Source of the DNA: Campylobacteraceae bacterium
GTDB lineage: Bacteria > Campylobacterota > Campylobacteria > Campylobacterales > Sulfurospirillaceae
Assembly (NCBI GenBank): GCA_027050775.1
Contig: JALUBH010000026.1
Location: 29,502-93,501, forward strand
DNA length: 64,000 nt
Direction of reading: 5' to 3'
Shown in pieces: positions 34,844 through 42,073 of the stretch (position 1 is its first letter; every line of letters begins with the position of its first letter). The position numbers and the translations under genes were made by a program. A model generated the notes under the pieces. That model was not told where the DNA came from. It made no database searches and saw only the letters and a list, made by a program, of their open reading frames with translations.

Positions 34844-35005
34844 TATTAATATCCTTATTATTAAAGTATAAGTATTTTATCATAATAACTTGTACTTTTA
34901 TATAAAACTACTCTGGTGCGATTATCCCTTTTGTGGCTAATGCTTGTTTAGAAAAAACATCAGCAGGAATATATCCTTTTTACAATAAAATTTTTTATAT
35001 AAATC

Positions 35006-35200
35006 TTATTGTAAATAAATGGAATAAAAAAACCAACCAATACCCATTGTAAAAATAGCAATTGCAAGGCTAAGGAAGAACCATTTTACATCACCTCTTG
35101 TCAATGGAGCAAATACACAAAAAAGTAAAGTAGTCCAAGAAAATTCTAATACAGCAGTTTTTAATACTCCTGTATCTTTATATTTTAAATTAATCTGCAT
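35006..35200 (-). CDS. Small two-helix membrane protein
   Basis: A 64-residue protein with two hydrophobic helices (about 20-33 and 40-61) and the motif FSWTTLLFCVFAPLTRGDVKWF. Short proteins with FSWTTxxFGFxPxxxRGDxKWF are found on plasmids, phages and mobile regions; function unknown. A Bacteroidota-type -7 element (TATCTTTG, minus strand, 35241-35248) stands 41 bases upstream of the ATG. It lies in the cassette that begins at the GTT of 35315-35317. Confidence 0.65.
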   Translation of the reverse strand: MQINLKYKDTGVLKTAVLEFSWTTLLFCVFAPLTRGDVKWFFLSLAIAIFTMGIGWFFYSIYLQ

Positions 35201-35240
35201 ATTGCAAATCTCCGAAATAATAAATTTACCAATTTATTCT

Positions 35241-35248
35241 CAAAGATA
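35241..35248 (-). promoter_or_regulatory. Bacteroidota-type -7 element TATCTTTG
   Basis: On the minus strand this reads TATCTTTG, matching the TAnnTTTG -7 consensus of Bacteroidota promoters. A good TTTG -33 element was not found at the right distance, so the promoter is only half supported. Confidence 0.4.
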
Positions 35249-35296
35249 GGCATATTCAGATTTCCAGATAATGTGGCTTTTTGGATACAAGGTTGG

Positions 35297-35311
35297 GCCC
35301 GCGTAGCGGGC
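35297..35311. repeat. GC-rich hairpin at cassette junction
   Basis: GCCCGC-GTA-GCGGGC is a perfect 6-bp stem with a 3-base loop in an otherwise very AT-rich area. It begins immediately beyond the recombination junction (35315-35317) at the 5' end of the third cassette. It may be the start of that cassette or a structural part of its attC partner. Confidence 0.6.
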
Positions 35312-35314
35312 ACG

Positions 35315-35443
35315 AACGGTAAGTATATGAGGCGTTGGGCGTTTTGAAACACCTAATTTTCATTTTACTATACCGTTTGTTTATATTCATAATATTCAAT
35401 TTAACTACCACACGCCCAATGACTTATATATATTGTTGTGGGT
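35315..35443 (-). repeat. attC-like cassette recombination site 2
   Basis: A 129-bp element closing cassette 2. Read on the minus strand it opens with ACCCACAAC, the exact complement of the 5' end of cassette 2 (GTTGTGGGT), and ends in CACC/TACC-GTT. Inner arms GTATATA..TTGGGCG and CGCCCAACGCCTCATATAC pair imperfectly, and the central 60 bases are an AT-rich loop. It is about 85-90% identical by eye to the site at 38702-38831, apart from the variable outer cores. These are the properties of integron attC sites. Confidence 0.75.
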
Positions 35444-35446
35444 TGT

Positions 35447-36211
35447 TTATATGTCAATCTTTCCATTTTTTGAACTATCTTTTTTGCTTCTGTCTAAATT
35501 CCCTTCTAAATCTGCTTCTCCCAAATGTTCTTTTTGTTCATTAAAAACTTCGTAATGATTTCTATGTAATGTATCAAGATACCAATAATATCCAGTGCTT
35601 TTTTCTTTATATACAGTAGCACCTTTAACTTGTTTCGATGTTCTTTCAAATCTTTCGGTATTTTCAACTATTGGTATGGTAATACAATTTTCTTCTATCC
35701 ATTTTTCTGTTTTTTTAATTGTATCAACACAAGATATATCAATTGTATCAGCTTCATTTTTTATAACCATCGTATGTGATAAATCTGCAAAAGAAGATTT
35801 ATTAAAATTCAATAAAAGAAATTTTTTATACATATCTCGCATCTTTCTTTCACTTATTTCTGCCAGAGTTTGTCCAGTAACATTTGAATCTAATGTAACG
35901 CTATAAAAATTGTCATCATAAGAATGAATATGTCCGTCAAGCCAATTTTTGGGATTAGCTTTATTATATACGACATCTTTAAAAAAAGTTCTTAAATCTC
36001 GATTTCCTATTTTTCCAATACTACTACTGAAATTAGTTTGTGATATTGCTTTTCTATTCCAATAGAAATCACCTTTTTTGAAAAAAACATATTTACAACT
36101 TGAACCATTGAGATTTGAAACTATCTTAGTAAAAATTAAAACAGCTTGACTAAATTCTTCAATATTGTTGTATTGTTCTTGAAGAGACAATTCATTGATA
36201 AAAACTTCCAT
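35447..36211 (-). CDS. Unknown protein with possible colicin-E3-like C-terminus (cassette 2)
   Basis: A 254-residue cytoplasmic protein, the third gene of cassette 2. The ATG at 36211 lies 4 bases after the ATPase stop and is preferred to one 72 bases earlier inside the ATPase gene. Residues 1-180 show no known domain (contains ANPKNWLDGHIHSYDDNF and a helical middle). The last 60 residues, YWYLDTLHRNHYEVFNEQKE then HLGEADLEG, resemble the catalytic segment of colicin E3-type 16S rRNA nucleases and related polymorphic toxins (Asp-x2-His...Glu...HLGxxD). That similarity is by eye. If right, it is the effector of the three-gene module. Otherwise treat as a hypothetical protein. Confidence 0.6.
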   Translation of the reverse strand: MEVFINELSLQEQYNNIEEFSQAVLIFTKIVSNLNGSSCKYVFFKKGDFYWNRKAISQTNFSSSIGKIGNRDLRTFFKDVVYNKANPKNWLDGHIHSYDDNFYSVTLDSNVTGQTLAEISERKMRDMYKKFLLLNFNKSSFADLSHTMVIKNEADTIDISCVDTIKKTEKWIEENCITIPIVENTERFERTSKQVKGATVYKEKSTGYYWYLDTLHRNHYEVFNEQKEHLGEADLEGNLDRSKKDSSKNGKIDI

Positions 36212-36215
36212 AATC

Positions 36216-37316
36216 TCAAATCTCGAATAGTTTATTAAAATCTTTTTCAGTTTGGTCAAAAAAACCATCAGGCCATTCTTCAATAGCTCCGTTTTCTAAT
36301 AATGGGATTTTTATAACAGGTTCTTTATCATTGTTTTGAAAATAAAGAATACTAACTTCGTCATTATTCAATATCTTTTCCTTCTTAGTTGTAGTAATTC
36401 TTACAGCATTTAATATATGTTCGCTGTGAGTTTCAATAAAAATCTGAACACCAGTTTTAGCGACCTTTGCTAAAAACAGTATTAGTTCGTGTTGAGCTTT
36501 TGGATGTAGATGGGCTTCCGGGTTTTCGACTATTATTATTTCATTCTTTTGAGCAATTAAGCCCGTTACAACTATTGGCAAAATATATGTATAACCAAAA
36601 CCTACATTTGTGGGTAATAAATCACTTGATTTGTTTATTTCAAATGTCAATGAAATTATATGTCTGTTTTCTTCATTTTTGATATATACTTTTGTATCAG
36701 TATCAAGAATTTTAGATACCCATTCGCCAACTTGAATTTCTAAATCGTTAGCCAATTGTATAACTAAATCTTCTTCTTTTCTTTCTTCAATAACAATATT
36801 TTTATTTACCGAAAAACTCTTTTTTAACAGTAAGACATTTGCAGTATATTCACCTCTTGTTCCAACATTAATAAAATCAGATAATGTTGTTCTTAAATAA
36901 AATTCTTTGGGACCAATTCTGTCAGCAGCGATATAGTGAATGTTTTTTAAAAATGATACATCTGATAATTCTTTTATTGTTTTTAAGTTACCTATCATAT
37001 TATCATTATCGTTTTCTGAAATCTCAAATGTAACATTATCTTTATCAGTTTGAACAATAATATTTATGGTCTCTTCTTTTGATATTTTTTTATTTCTGAT
37101 ATCATCAAAAGCTCCTAAACTTACACACGAACCATTAAAAGCAATTTTGTCTATTTCTTTTTGCCCTTCAATAGATTGTCTTAAAATCAATAGACTTTGC
37201 AAAAAAGAAGATTTACCTCTACCATTAATTCCGGTTAATAAATTAAATTTTGATAACTTAAAATCTGTTTTATCTTTAAAAATTTTAAAATTTTGAAGTG
37301 TTATTGACTTTATCAT
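36216..37316 (-). CDS. AAA ATPase, DUF3696 type (cassette 2)
   Basis: A 366-residue ABC/SMC-like AAA ATPase of the OLD/RecF-like group. Walker A is LLTGINGRGKSSFL (Gly29-Ser36), the signature and Walker B segment is IIVENPEAHLHP near residue 260, and FIETHSEHILNAVR gives the H-loop. The C-terminus EEWPDGFFDQ matches the DUF3696 motif. There is no TOPRIM nuclease domain. Such ATPases act as sensors or motors in several anti-phage systems (for example Septu, Gabija and PARIS use related ATPases). It lies 3 bases after the DUF262 gene and 4 before the putative effector. Confidence 0.85.
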   Translation of the reverse strand: MIKSITLQNFKIFKDKTDFKLSKFNLLTGINGRGKSSFLQSLLILRQSIEGQKEIDKIAFNGSCVSLGAFDDIRNKKISKEETINIIVQTDKDNVTFEISENDNDNMIGNLKTIKELSDVSFLKNIHYIAADRIGPKEFYLRTTLSDFINVGTRGEYTANVLLLKKSFSVNKNIVIEERKEEDLVIQLANDLEIQVGEWVSKILDTDTKVYIKNEENRHIISLTFEINKSSDLLPTNVGFGYTYILPIVVTGLIAQKNEIIIVENPEAHLHPKAQHELILFLAKVAKTGVQIFIETHSEHILNAVRITTTKKEKILNNDEVSILYFQNNDKEPVIKIPLLENGAIEEWPDGFFDQTEKDFNKLFEI

Positions 37317-37319
37317 AGC

Positions 37320-38639
37320 TTAATTCCTTTTTACTAAATCAAAATATTCTTTTACTTTTTTAAATCTTGTTTTAACATTGCTGGTGGAACCAGTAGAGAA
37401 TCTGATAGCATTGTAGTATTCGTAATCATCCAATAATTTTTTATATTGAAGTTTGTATTGTTCTTTTAGTTTATTTGATATTGAATCAGGTGTAATATCA
37501 CTAAAATAGTTTGCCACAGATTCCATTACAGCAATATTAATACGTCCTCTTGTATAATCAGTTGGAATTCTAAAATTATTCCAACTACCAAATATTTCGG
37601 TGGTAGTTCTCATTGAAGTATTAAATTTGTTTTTTACAATTTCAATTTCACTTTCATTAAAAGTGTTTATTTTTTTCATTGCATTTTCAACAAAAGTATT
37701 CATACTGTTCTTATAATCCTTGTCAAAATCGAACAATATAAAAGATATTACACGAAGAACAGCTTCTTGATCTTTGGCTCTTAGCGGTGATATACCATTG
37801 TCAATCGCTTTCCTAAATATGTCAGAATTTGCAAGTTCTTGCAATAATTGTGTCGCTTTCCCAAGGTAAATACAGTTTCTTATTTCTTGTCGTGTTAATT
37901 GTGTTCCACCGGTATTTATTCTATTGAATATATCGTAAACCATTTCAAGGGGAACAGAAGGTTGAATAAGATAAACCAGTAGCTTAGTATCCTCAATTCT
38001 TGTTTGGTATTCTGAATTAATTTCAATTAAGTCTTTAAAATTTTTACCATTTAGTTCAGATAAAGCATTTAGATTTGTTAATCTGAATTTATTATTCAAA
38101 AATTTTTTAAGAGTTGTTAATCTTTGACGTCCATCTACAACAATATATTTTCCTTCTTTACTTTTGTTTATATACAATGGTGGTAGAGGAAATCCAAGTA
38201 AAACAGATTCAATAAAAAGACTCATTTGATCTGGCTTCCAAACAAATTGTCTTTGGAATTCAGGCATTCTCAATTTTTCTTGCTCAACCCATTTTCGAAC
38301 AACAAGTTCATAAACTGTTTGAGGCTCTTTTCTTATGTCAATATCTGCTTTCGATGGGTCATAAGGATATATAGATTCTTTATTTCCTCTTTTGTATAAT
38401 TCTTCCTCTTCCGTATCTTTATCATTCTCAATAATTGAACTTTCATTTATTATTTTTTCTTTATATGCACTAAATTCATCATCAAGAAGAAGTTTTAAAT
38501 TAATTTCAAAGTCACGTAAACCAACACATCTTTTACCTTCAATAATCTTCAATTTTTCAATTAGATTTGAAGGAATGTCGTTTTTTAGATTATTAAGGAC
38601 CTCTTCTGTAATTTTATAAATTGTTTTATCGTCATTCAT
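37320..38639 (-). CDS. DUF262 domain protein (cassette 2)
   Basis: A 439-residue protein with an acidic N-terminal 110 residues and a DUF262 (GmrS-like, ParB-superfamily) domain: MPEFQRQFVWKPDQMSLFIE near residue 120, GFPLPPLYINKS and IVVDGRQRLTTLKKFL near residue 168. In GmrSD and related defence proteins this domain hydrolyses NTP and controls a nuclease domain; DGQR is the key motif and appears here as DGRQR. No GmrD (DUF1524 HNH) domain is present. First gene of cassette 2, with its own Bacteroidota-type promoter upstream, and isoleucine is coded mainly by ATT rather than the host's ATA. Confidence 0.83.
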   Translation of the reverse strand: MNDDKTIYKITEEVLNNLKNDIPSNLIEKLKIIEGKRCVGLRDFEINLKLLLDDEFSAYKEKIINESSIIENDKDTEEEELYKRGNKESIYPYDPSKADIDIRKEPQTVYELVVRKWVEQEKLRMPEFQRQFVWKPDQMSLFIESVLLGFPLPPLYINKSKEGKYIVVDGRQRLTTLKKFLNNKFRLTNLNALSELNGKNFKDLIEINSEYQTRIEDTKLLVYLIQPSVPLEMVYDIFNRINTGGTQLTRQEIRNCIYLGKATQLLQELANSDIFRKAIDNGISPLRAKDQEAVLRVISFILFDFDKDYKNSMNTFVENAMKKINTFNESEIEIVKNKFNTSMRTTTEIFGSWNNFRIPTDYTRGRINIAVMESVANYFSDITPDSISNKLKEQYKLQYKKLLDDYEYYNAIRFSTGSTSNVKTRFKKVKEYFDLVKRN

Positions 38640-38658
38640 ATTGTTAATTCCTTTAATG

Positions 38659-38693
38659 CAAAGATAAAAACTTTATTTAGTGTTTTACCCAAA
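38659..38693 (-). promoter_or_regulatory. Bacteroidota-type promoter of cassette 2
   Basis: On the minus strand TTTG (38690-38693) is followed after 23 bases by TATCTTTG (38659-38666). TTTG/TAnnTTTG at this distance is the -33/-7 promoter consensus of Bacteroidota, which their unusual primary sigma factor reads. It lies 20 bases before the DUF262 ATG and just inside the cassette start. Campylobacterota promoters do not use this motif. Confidence 0.6.
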
Positions 38694-38701
38694 TAACCCA
38701 C

Positions 38702-38831
38702 AACGGTGAGTATATGAGGCGTTGGGCGTTTTGGAACACCTTACTTTCAATTTACTATGCCGTTTGTTTATATTCATAATATTTCAGTTTAACTATCACT
38801 CGCCCAATGACTTATATACAATGTTGGCGGT
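38702..38831 (-). repeat. attC-like cassette recombination site 1
   Basis: A 130-bp element between cassettes 1 and 2. On the minus strand it begins ACCGCCAAC, the exact complement of the 5' end of cassette 1 (GTTGGCGGT, whose complement lies at 41260-41268), and ends at the GTT of 38702-38704, where cassette 2 starts with GTTGTGGGT. Inner arms with GTATAT and TTGGGCG pair with CGCCCAA and ATATAC. It shares most bases with the site at 35315-35443. The last 11 residues of the methyltransferase are coded within it. Confidence 0.75.
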
Positions 38832-39704
38832 AGTATTTCTTTTTCTATATTTAAAAAATAATGGGTTCCAATCTTTTATTTTAGGTTCCACTAAATTTTT
38901 ACTAAAAAACAAAATTTCTTTTCCTTCACGAATTTCGTATGCAGTATGCTTAAATGAGAATTCTTTTTTCTTACTATCAGAATATAGTTTCTTTATTTGT
39001 GGCACATTATCATATGAAACAATCCATTTAATATTCTTTATTGACTTAATTTTTTCACTAATAATTTTATGATTTTCTTCTTGATAATGGTTCATATAAA
39101 GAGTGCTTGCTTTCAAAAAGTAAGGTGGGTCAAAATAAAAAATTGTGTTATTATCGGCTTCTTTTTGAATTTTATCAATTAACTTAATAGCATCTTTTTT
39201 ATAAAGACGAATTTGCTTTTTCTTTTTTGCAATCTTTTTTATTCTATTTATCAATTCTGTTTTGTTAAACCTACAATCCATTAAATAATTACCTTTTTGC
39301 TCTATACCACCCATTACCCCTGCATTAATTATTCCAGAGCGGTTGGTTCTATTTAGATAAAATGTGGAAAAACCTAATTCAAGTAAATCTGCTGATTTTT
39401 TATTTAGTTGAACATTCTTCTGTTTTCTCCATTCTTCGATTGTCAATTCAGCATTTTCAATCATTTCACATAATTGATTGGTCTTATTTAAAACAGAGTG
39501 CCAAAAAGCATAAATAGACCTATCACGGTCATTTATTGTTATACGCTCAATAAACCCTTCCATTAATAAAAATAAAGCAACAGATGCACCGCCAGAATAT
39601 GGTTCAACATAATGACCATTGATGTCATTATCAATGCAAATCTTTGCAATAAATGCGGAAAGTTTATTTTTACCGCCTGGATATCTAAGTGGTGAATAAA
39701 ACAT
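38796..39704 (-). CDS. DNA N6-adenine methyltransferase, D12 class (cassette 1)
   Basis: A 302-residue Dam-like methyltransferase. PLRYPGGKNKL (residues 5-15) binds SAM, VEPYSGGAS (33-41) follows, and the catalytic FDPPYF has DPPY at 192-195. It would methylate adenine in a short unknown target. The start overlaps the end of the ParB-domain gene by 20 bases, so the pair is coupled. The final 11 codons fall inside the attC-like site. No restriction endonuclease is adjacent unless the ParB-domain partner serves as one. Confidence 0.88.
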   Translation of the reverse strand: MFYSPLRYPGGKNKLSAFIAKICIDNDINGHYVEPYSGGASVALFLLMEGFIERITINDRDRSIYAFWHSVLNKTNQLCEMIENAELTIEEWRKQKNVQLNKKSADLLELGFSTFYLNRTNRSGIINAGVMGGIEQKGNYLMDCRFNKTELINRIKKIAKKKKQIRLYKKDAIKLIDKIQKEADNNTIFYFDPPYFLKASTLYMNHYQEENHKIISEKIKSIKNIKWIVSYDNVPQIKKLYSDSKKKEFSFKHTAYEIREGKEILFFSKNLVEPKIKDWNPLFFKYRKRNTTANIVYKSLGE

Positions 39705-41211
39705 TATTTTTTTCTCTAATATCTAATAAAACTTTAAATAAAGGAAATAGAAAATCCCAAAAACCATTTAAAAATTGCTTATTTAAATAATGAGTGTCTT
39801 TTCCGTGAACATAACCATTCAGTACATCTAATGAATATTGACTATTAGGGTCTATTAACCTATTAACAACAATTTGAGCCTTACCATTTAATTTATGTGT
39901 TTTTATGTATTCTAATCGCTTTTTTAAAGGAATGTTTTTTAAATCATCTTTATAAAAGGATTTCATTGCTGTTTCAATTCCTTCTGTTTCAATATAGTTT
40001 AATACAGATAAATCTAAAAATACTCTTAAAGACGCTGAAACAATATTTGTGTATTTTAAAGAAATAATCTTAAATTCATTAAATATACCCGACAATCTAT
40101 AATTACTTGTATTTATTGAATAAATTGGTAAAATTATTTTATTTCTGTTTGGGTTTTCTTTTAAGTGTTGAATTGTATTTGTTTGCGTTGGTGGTGCTGG
40201 TGGCACAACTGGTGTAGAATTAGGTTGTTGAGTTTCATTCGTAGAATTACTATTCGAAGTATCTGAATTTACATCTGATGTTGCATCACTTTTCTCATCA
40301 TCTTCTTCTTCGACTAATTGAACTTTTGGTAGGCTGTCTAATACTTCATTTAGATTGTCTAATGTTAGTCGAGTATTAATTTTATCATCTTCTCCAATTA
40401 TTCGTTTAATAAGTTCTGCAAATGCGTTATAAAAACTTGATTTTACTGATGTGATTTTAACATCTAAACCATTATATTCAATACCCCATTTCGTTTTTAC
40501 AAGAGAGAAATTAAAGAACCGCTCTAAAATAGTAATAGGAAAACGATATGAGTTTGCTAATTCAAATTCACTTTCAGATAGTTTGGATTTGACTTCATTA
40601 AGTTTTACAAAATCCTTGATTTTTAAAATTCTGAAAAATCCTTCTAACTCACTTTTAGTAAGTTTTGTAATTGAGATAATTTTTTCAATATTTCCATTAT
40701 GTTTTTCATATAATGTTACAATCCAATGTTGCTGTTGAACTCTCGACCATTTTCTTTGTAGAGATGATGAACTATTTCGTTGATTAATATACCACTCTGC
40801 ATCATCAAATGTTGGTGCCACATTAACAGGAATTTTTTCAATTTCCGTCAAATTCATTTTGTCAGATGCTTTTCTTACAAAACTTCTAATTGATTTTGGG
40901 GCTTTATGAGGTTCTCTTAATAATTTTAGAGCAACAACTCTTCTATTTCCTTCTGCAACATAATATTTACCATTATCTTCATTCTTCCATACAACAACAG
41001 GGTCAGCAGGAATAAATCCATCTTCCGATATTGAAGTGATTAATTCATAAAAGTCTTTTTTATCCGCAGTTTCATATGTTAAATCTTCTGCAAAATCTTT
41101 TAGAGTAAGATGAGTTTCTTCCGGATTTAAACGTGGGTTTTCTGGCCATAACCTTAATTGGTCAACAGACCTTGGTGTTTTCGTAATTAACCATTCAAAT
41201 GTTTTACTCAT
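39685..41211 (-). CDS. ParB-domain protein with low-complexity linker (cassette 1)
   Basis: A 508-residue protein. Residues 15-115 form a ParB/sulfiredoxin-type domain (LRLWPENPRLNPEETH, VVWKNEDNGKYYVAEGNRR; the EGNRR motif is the usual nucleotide-binding/catalytic box). Residues 120-300 are helical. Residues 305-350 are a Ser/Asn/Thr/Pro-rich linker (NSDTSNSNSTNETQQPNSTP), and 360-508 is a helical domain with LNGYVHGKDTHYLNKQ, which recalls HEPN-type RNase motifs. Coupled to a D12 methyltransferase, it looks like a defence or modification system. Early codons use ATT for Ile, unlike host genes. Function is inferred only. Confidence 0.75.
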   Translation of the reverse strand: MSKTFEWLITKTPRSVDQLRLWPENPRLNPEETHLTLKDFAEDLTYETADKKDFYELITSISEDGFIPADPVVVWKNEDNGKYYVAEGNRRVVALKLLREPHKAPKSIRSFVRKASDKMNLTEIEKIPVNVAPTFDDAEWYINQRNSSSSLQRKWSRVQQQHWIVTLYEKHNGNIEKIISITKLTKSELEGFFRILKIKDFVKLNEVKSKLSESEFELANSYRFPITILERFFNFSLVKTKWGIEYNGLDVKITSVKSSFYNAFAELIKRIIGEDDKINTRLTLDNLNEVLDSLPKVQLVEEEDDEKSDATSDVNSDTSNSNSTNETQQPNSTPVVPPAPPTQTNTIQHLKENPNRNKIILPIYSINTSNYRLSGIFNEFKIISLKYTNIVSASLRVFLDLSVLNYIETEGIETAMKSFYKDDLKNIPLKKRLEYIKTHKLNGKAQIVVNRLIDPNSQYSLDVLNGYVHGKDTHYLNKQFLNGFWDFLFPLFKVLLDIREKNNVLFTT

Positions 41212-41259
41212 AATTTTTCTCTTTTATGTTTATTCTATATTCTCCGTCTCTCTTATATT

Positions 41260-41268
41260 ACCGCCAAC
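41260..41268 (-). other. Junction core at 5' end of cassette 1 (attI-like)
   Basis: On the minus strand this is GTTGGCGGT, preceded by ATACACAATC, which resembles ATATACAAT before the same core in the attC-like site at 38823-38831. It marks where cassette 1 joins the recombinase side. Only the core is evident; no integrase-binding direct repeats were recognised. Confidence 0.55.
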
Positions 41269-41315
41269 GATTGTGTATCATCTATTGTTGTTATTTCACC
41301 ATATTTGGCGTGTAA

Positions 41316-41327
41316 CAACAATTGTTG
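41316..41327. repeat. Palindrome CAACAATTGTTG
   Basis: A perfect 12-bp palindrome within the truncated ORF, about 30 bases from the recombinase stop. It codes QQLL and so may be accidental, but it lies close to the cassette junction. Confidence 0.35.
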
Positions 41328-41356
41328 ATATTTTTCTTTTATCATTTTTACTCCCT

Positions 41357-42073
41357 TTATTCAAAAAAATCATCCATTGGATTTTTAATCTTATCTATTA
41401 CTCTTTTTGATACATGGGTATAAATTTCAGTTGTTTTAGAACTATTATACCCTAATAACTCTTGAATATATCTCAAATCCGTGCCTTGCTCAAGCAGGTG
41501 AGTTGCAAAACTATGATGTAACATATGGGGAGTTACTTTTTTCTTAATCCCTGCTTTTAATGCTGCTTTTTTGAGGATATTTGCAACACTTGTTGGTGAA
41601 TATTTTCCACCCTTTTGACCTTCAAAAAGATATTTCTTCGGTTTATATTCTTTATAATATATTCTCAAAAGTTGAAGCAAATTGTCTGATAATAGAGAAA
41701 TTCTATCCTTCATACCCTTTGCTCCTATGATATTTATAATTTGTTTTACTTCATTTTTACTTAGGACTTTCGGCAATTTATGTTCTTTATGCGGTCGATG
41801 AAGTTCATAATATTGTTTTTTTCTATTGAGTACTTTTTCATAATAAAATTTAATTGCATTAATTCTCTGGTTCTGTTGGCTAATCGAGATCTTATGGGTT
41901 TTTATCAGAATTAATATGTATCTATTTATTTCTTCTTTTGTTGTATTCTCAATATTTGTACCATTGAAGTAATTGATAAAGTCACCAAAATAATGACAAT
42001 AAATTCTTTGGGTATTAGCACTATATCTTTTTTGAATTAATAGGCTTTTATATTTTTCCATAATTTCTTTCAT
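41357..42073 (-). pseudogene. Tyrosine recombinase with lost catalytic residues
   Basis: A 238-residue XerC/phage-integrase-type protein. The SAM-like N-terminal domain (residues 1-95) is intact. After Ile116 the sequence jumps from helix [11 protein letters not shown] to [13 protein letters not shown], so about 40 residues holding catalytic Arg I are missing. Box II reads [14 protein letters not shown], with His186 where Arg II is expected, and LGYNSS has Tyr209 instead of the usual His. The nucleophile Tyr218 (TEIYTHV) and the Lys of box GAKGMK remain. The frame is open, but recombination activity should be lost. It lacks the extra patch of IntI integrases and looks like the small integrases of Bacteroidota. 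Transcribed toward the cassettes. Confidence 0.8.

Larger units (their letters stand above)
41253..41345 (-). pseudogene. Truncated ORF across the first cassette junction
   Basis: Thirty codons (MIKEKYQQLLLHAKYGEITT then IDDTQSLAVI) starting 11 bases after the recombinase stop with a GGGAG ribosome binding site. The last six residues are coded by the cassette 1 boundary (TCGTTGGCGGTAATATAA), so the gene seems to have been cut by insertion of the cassette. The intact product is not recognised. Confidence 0.5.

Noticed and set aside
34900..34975. A 23-codon fragment reading GYIPADVFSKQALATKGIIAPE on the minus strand
   Set aside because: A stop codon lies two codons upstream and no start is present. 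It may be a gene tail but cannot be assigned.
41357..42073. Calling the recombinase an integron integrase IntI
   Set aside because: The protein lacks the extra helix/patch between the Lys box and box II that defines IntI, and it has lost catalytic residues. It reads as a small XerC-like integrase.
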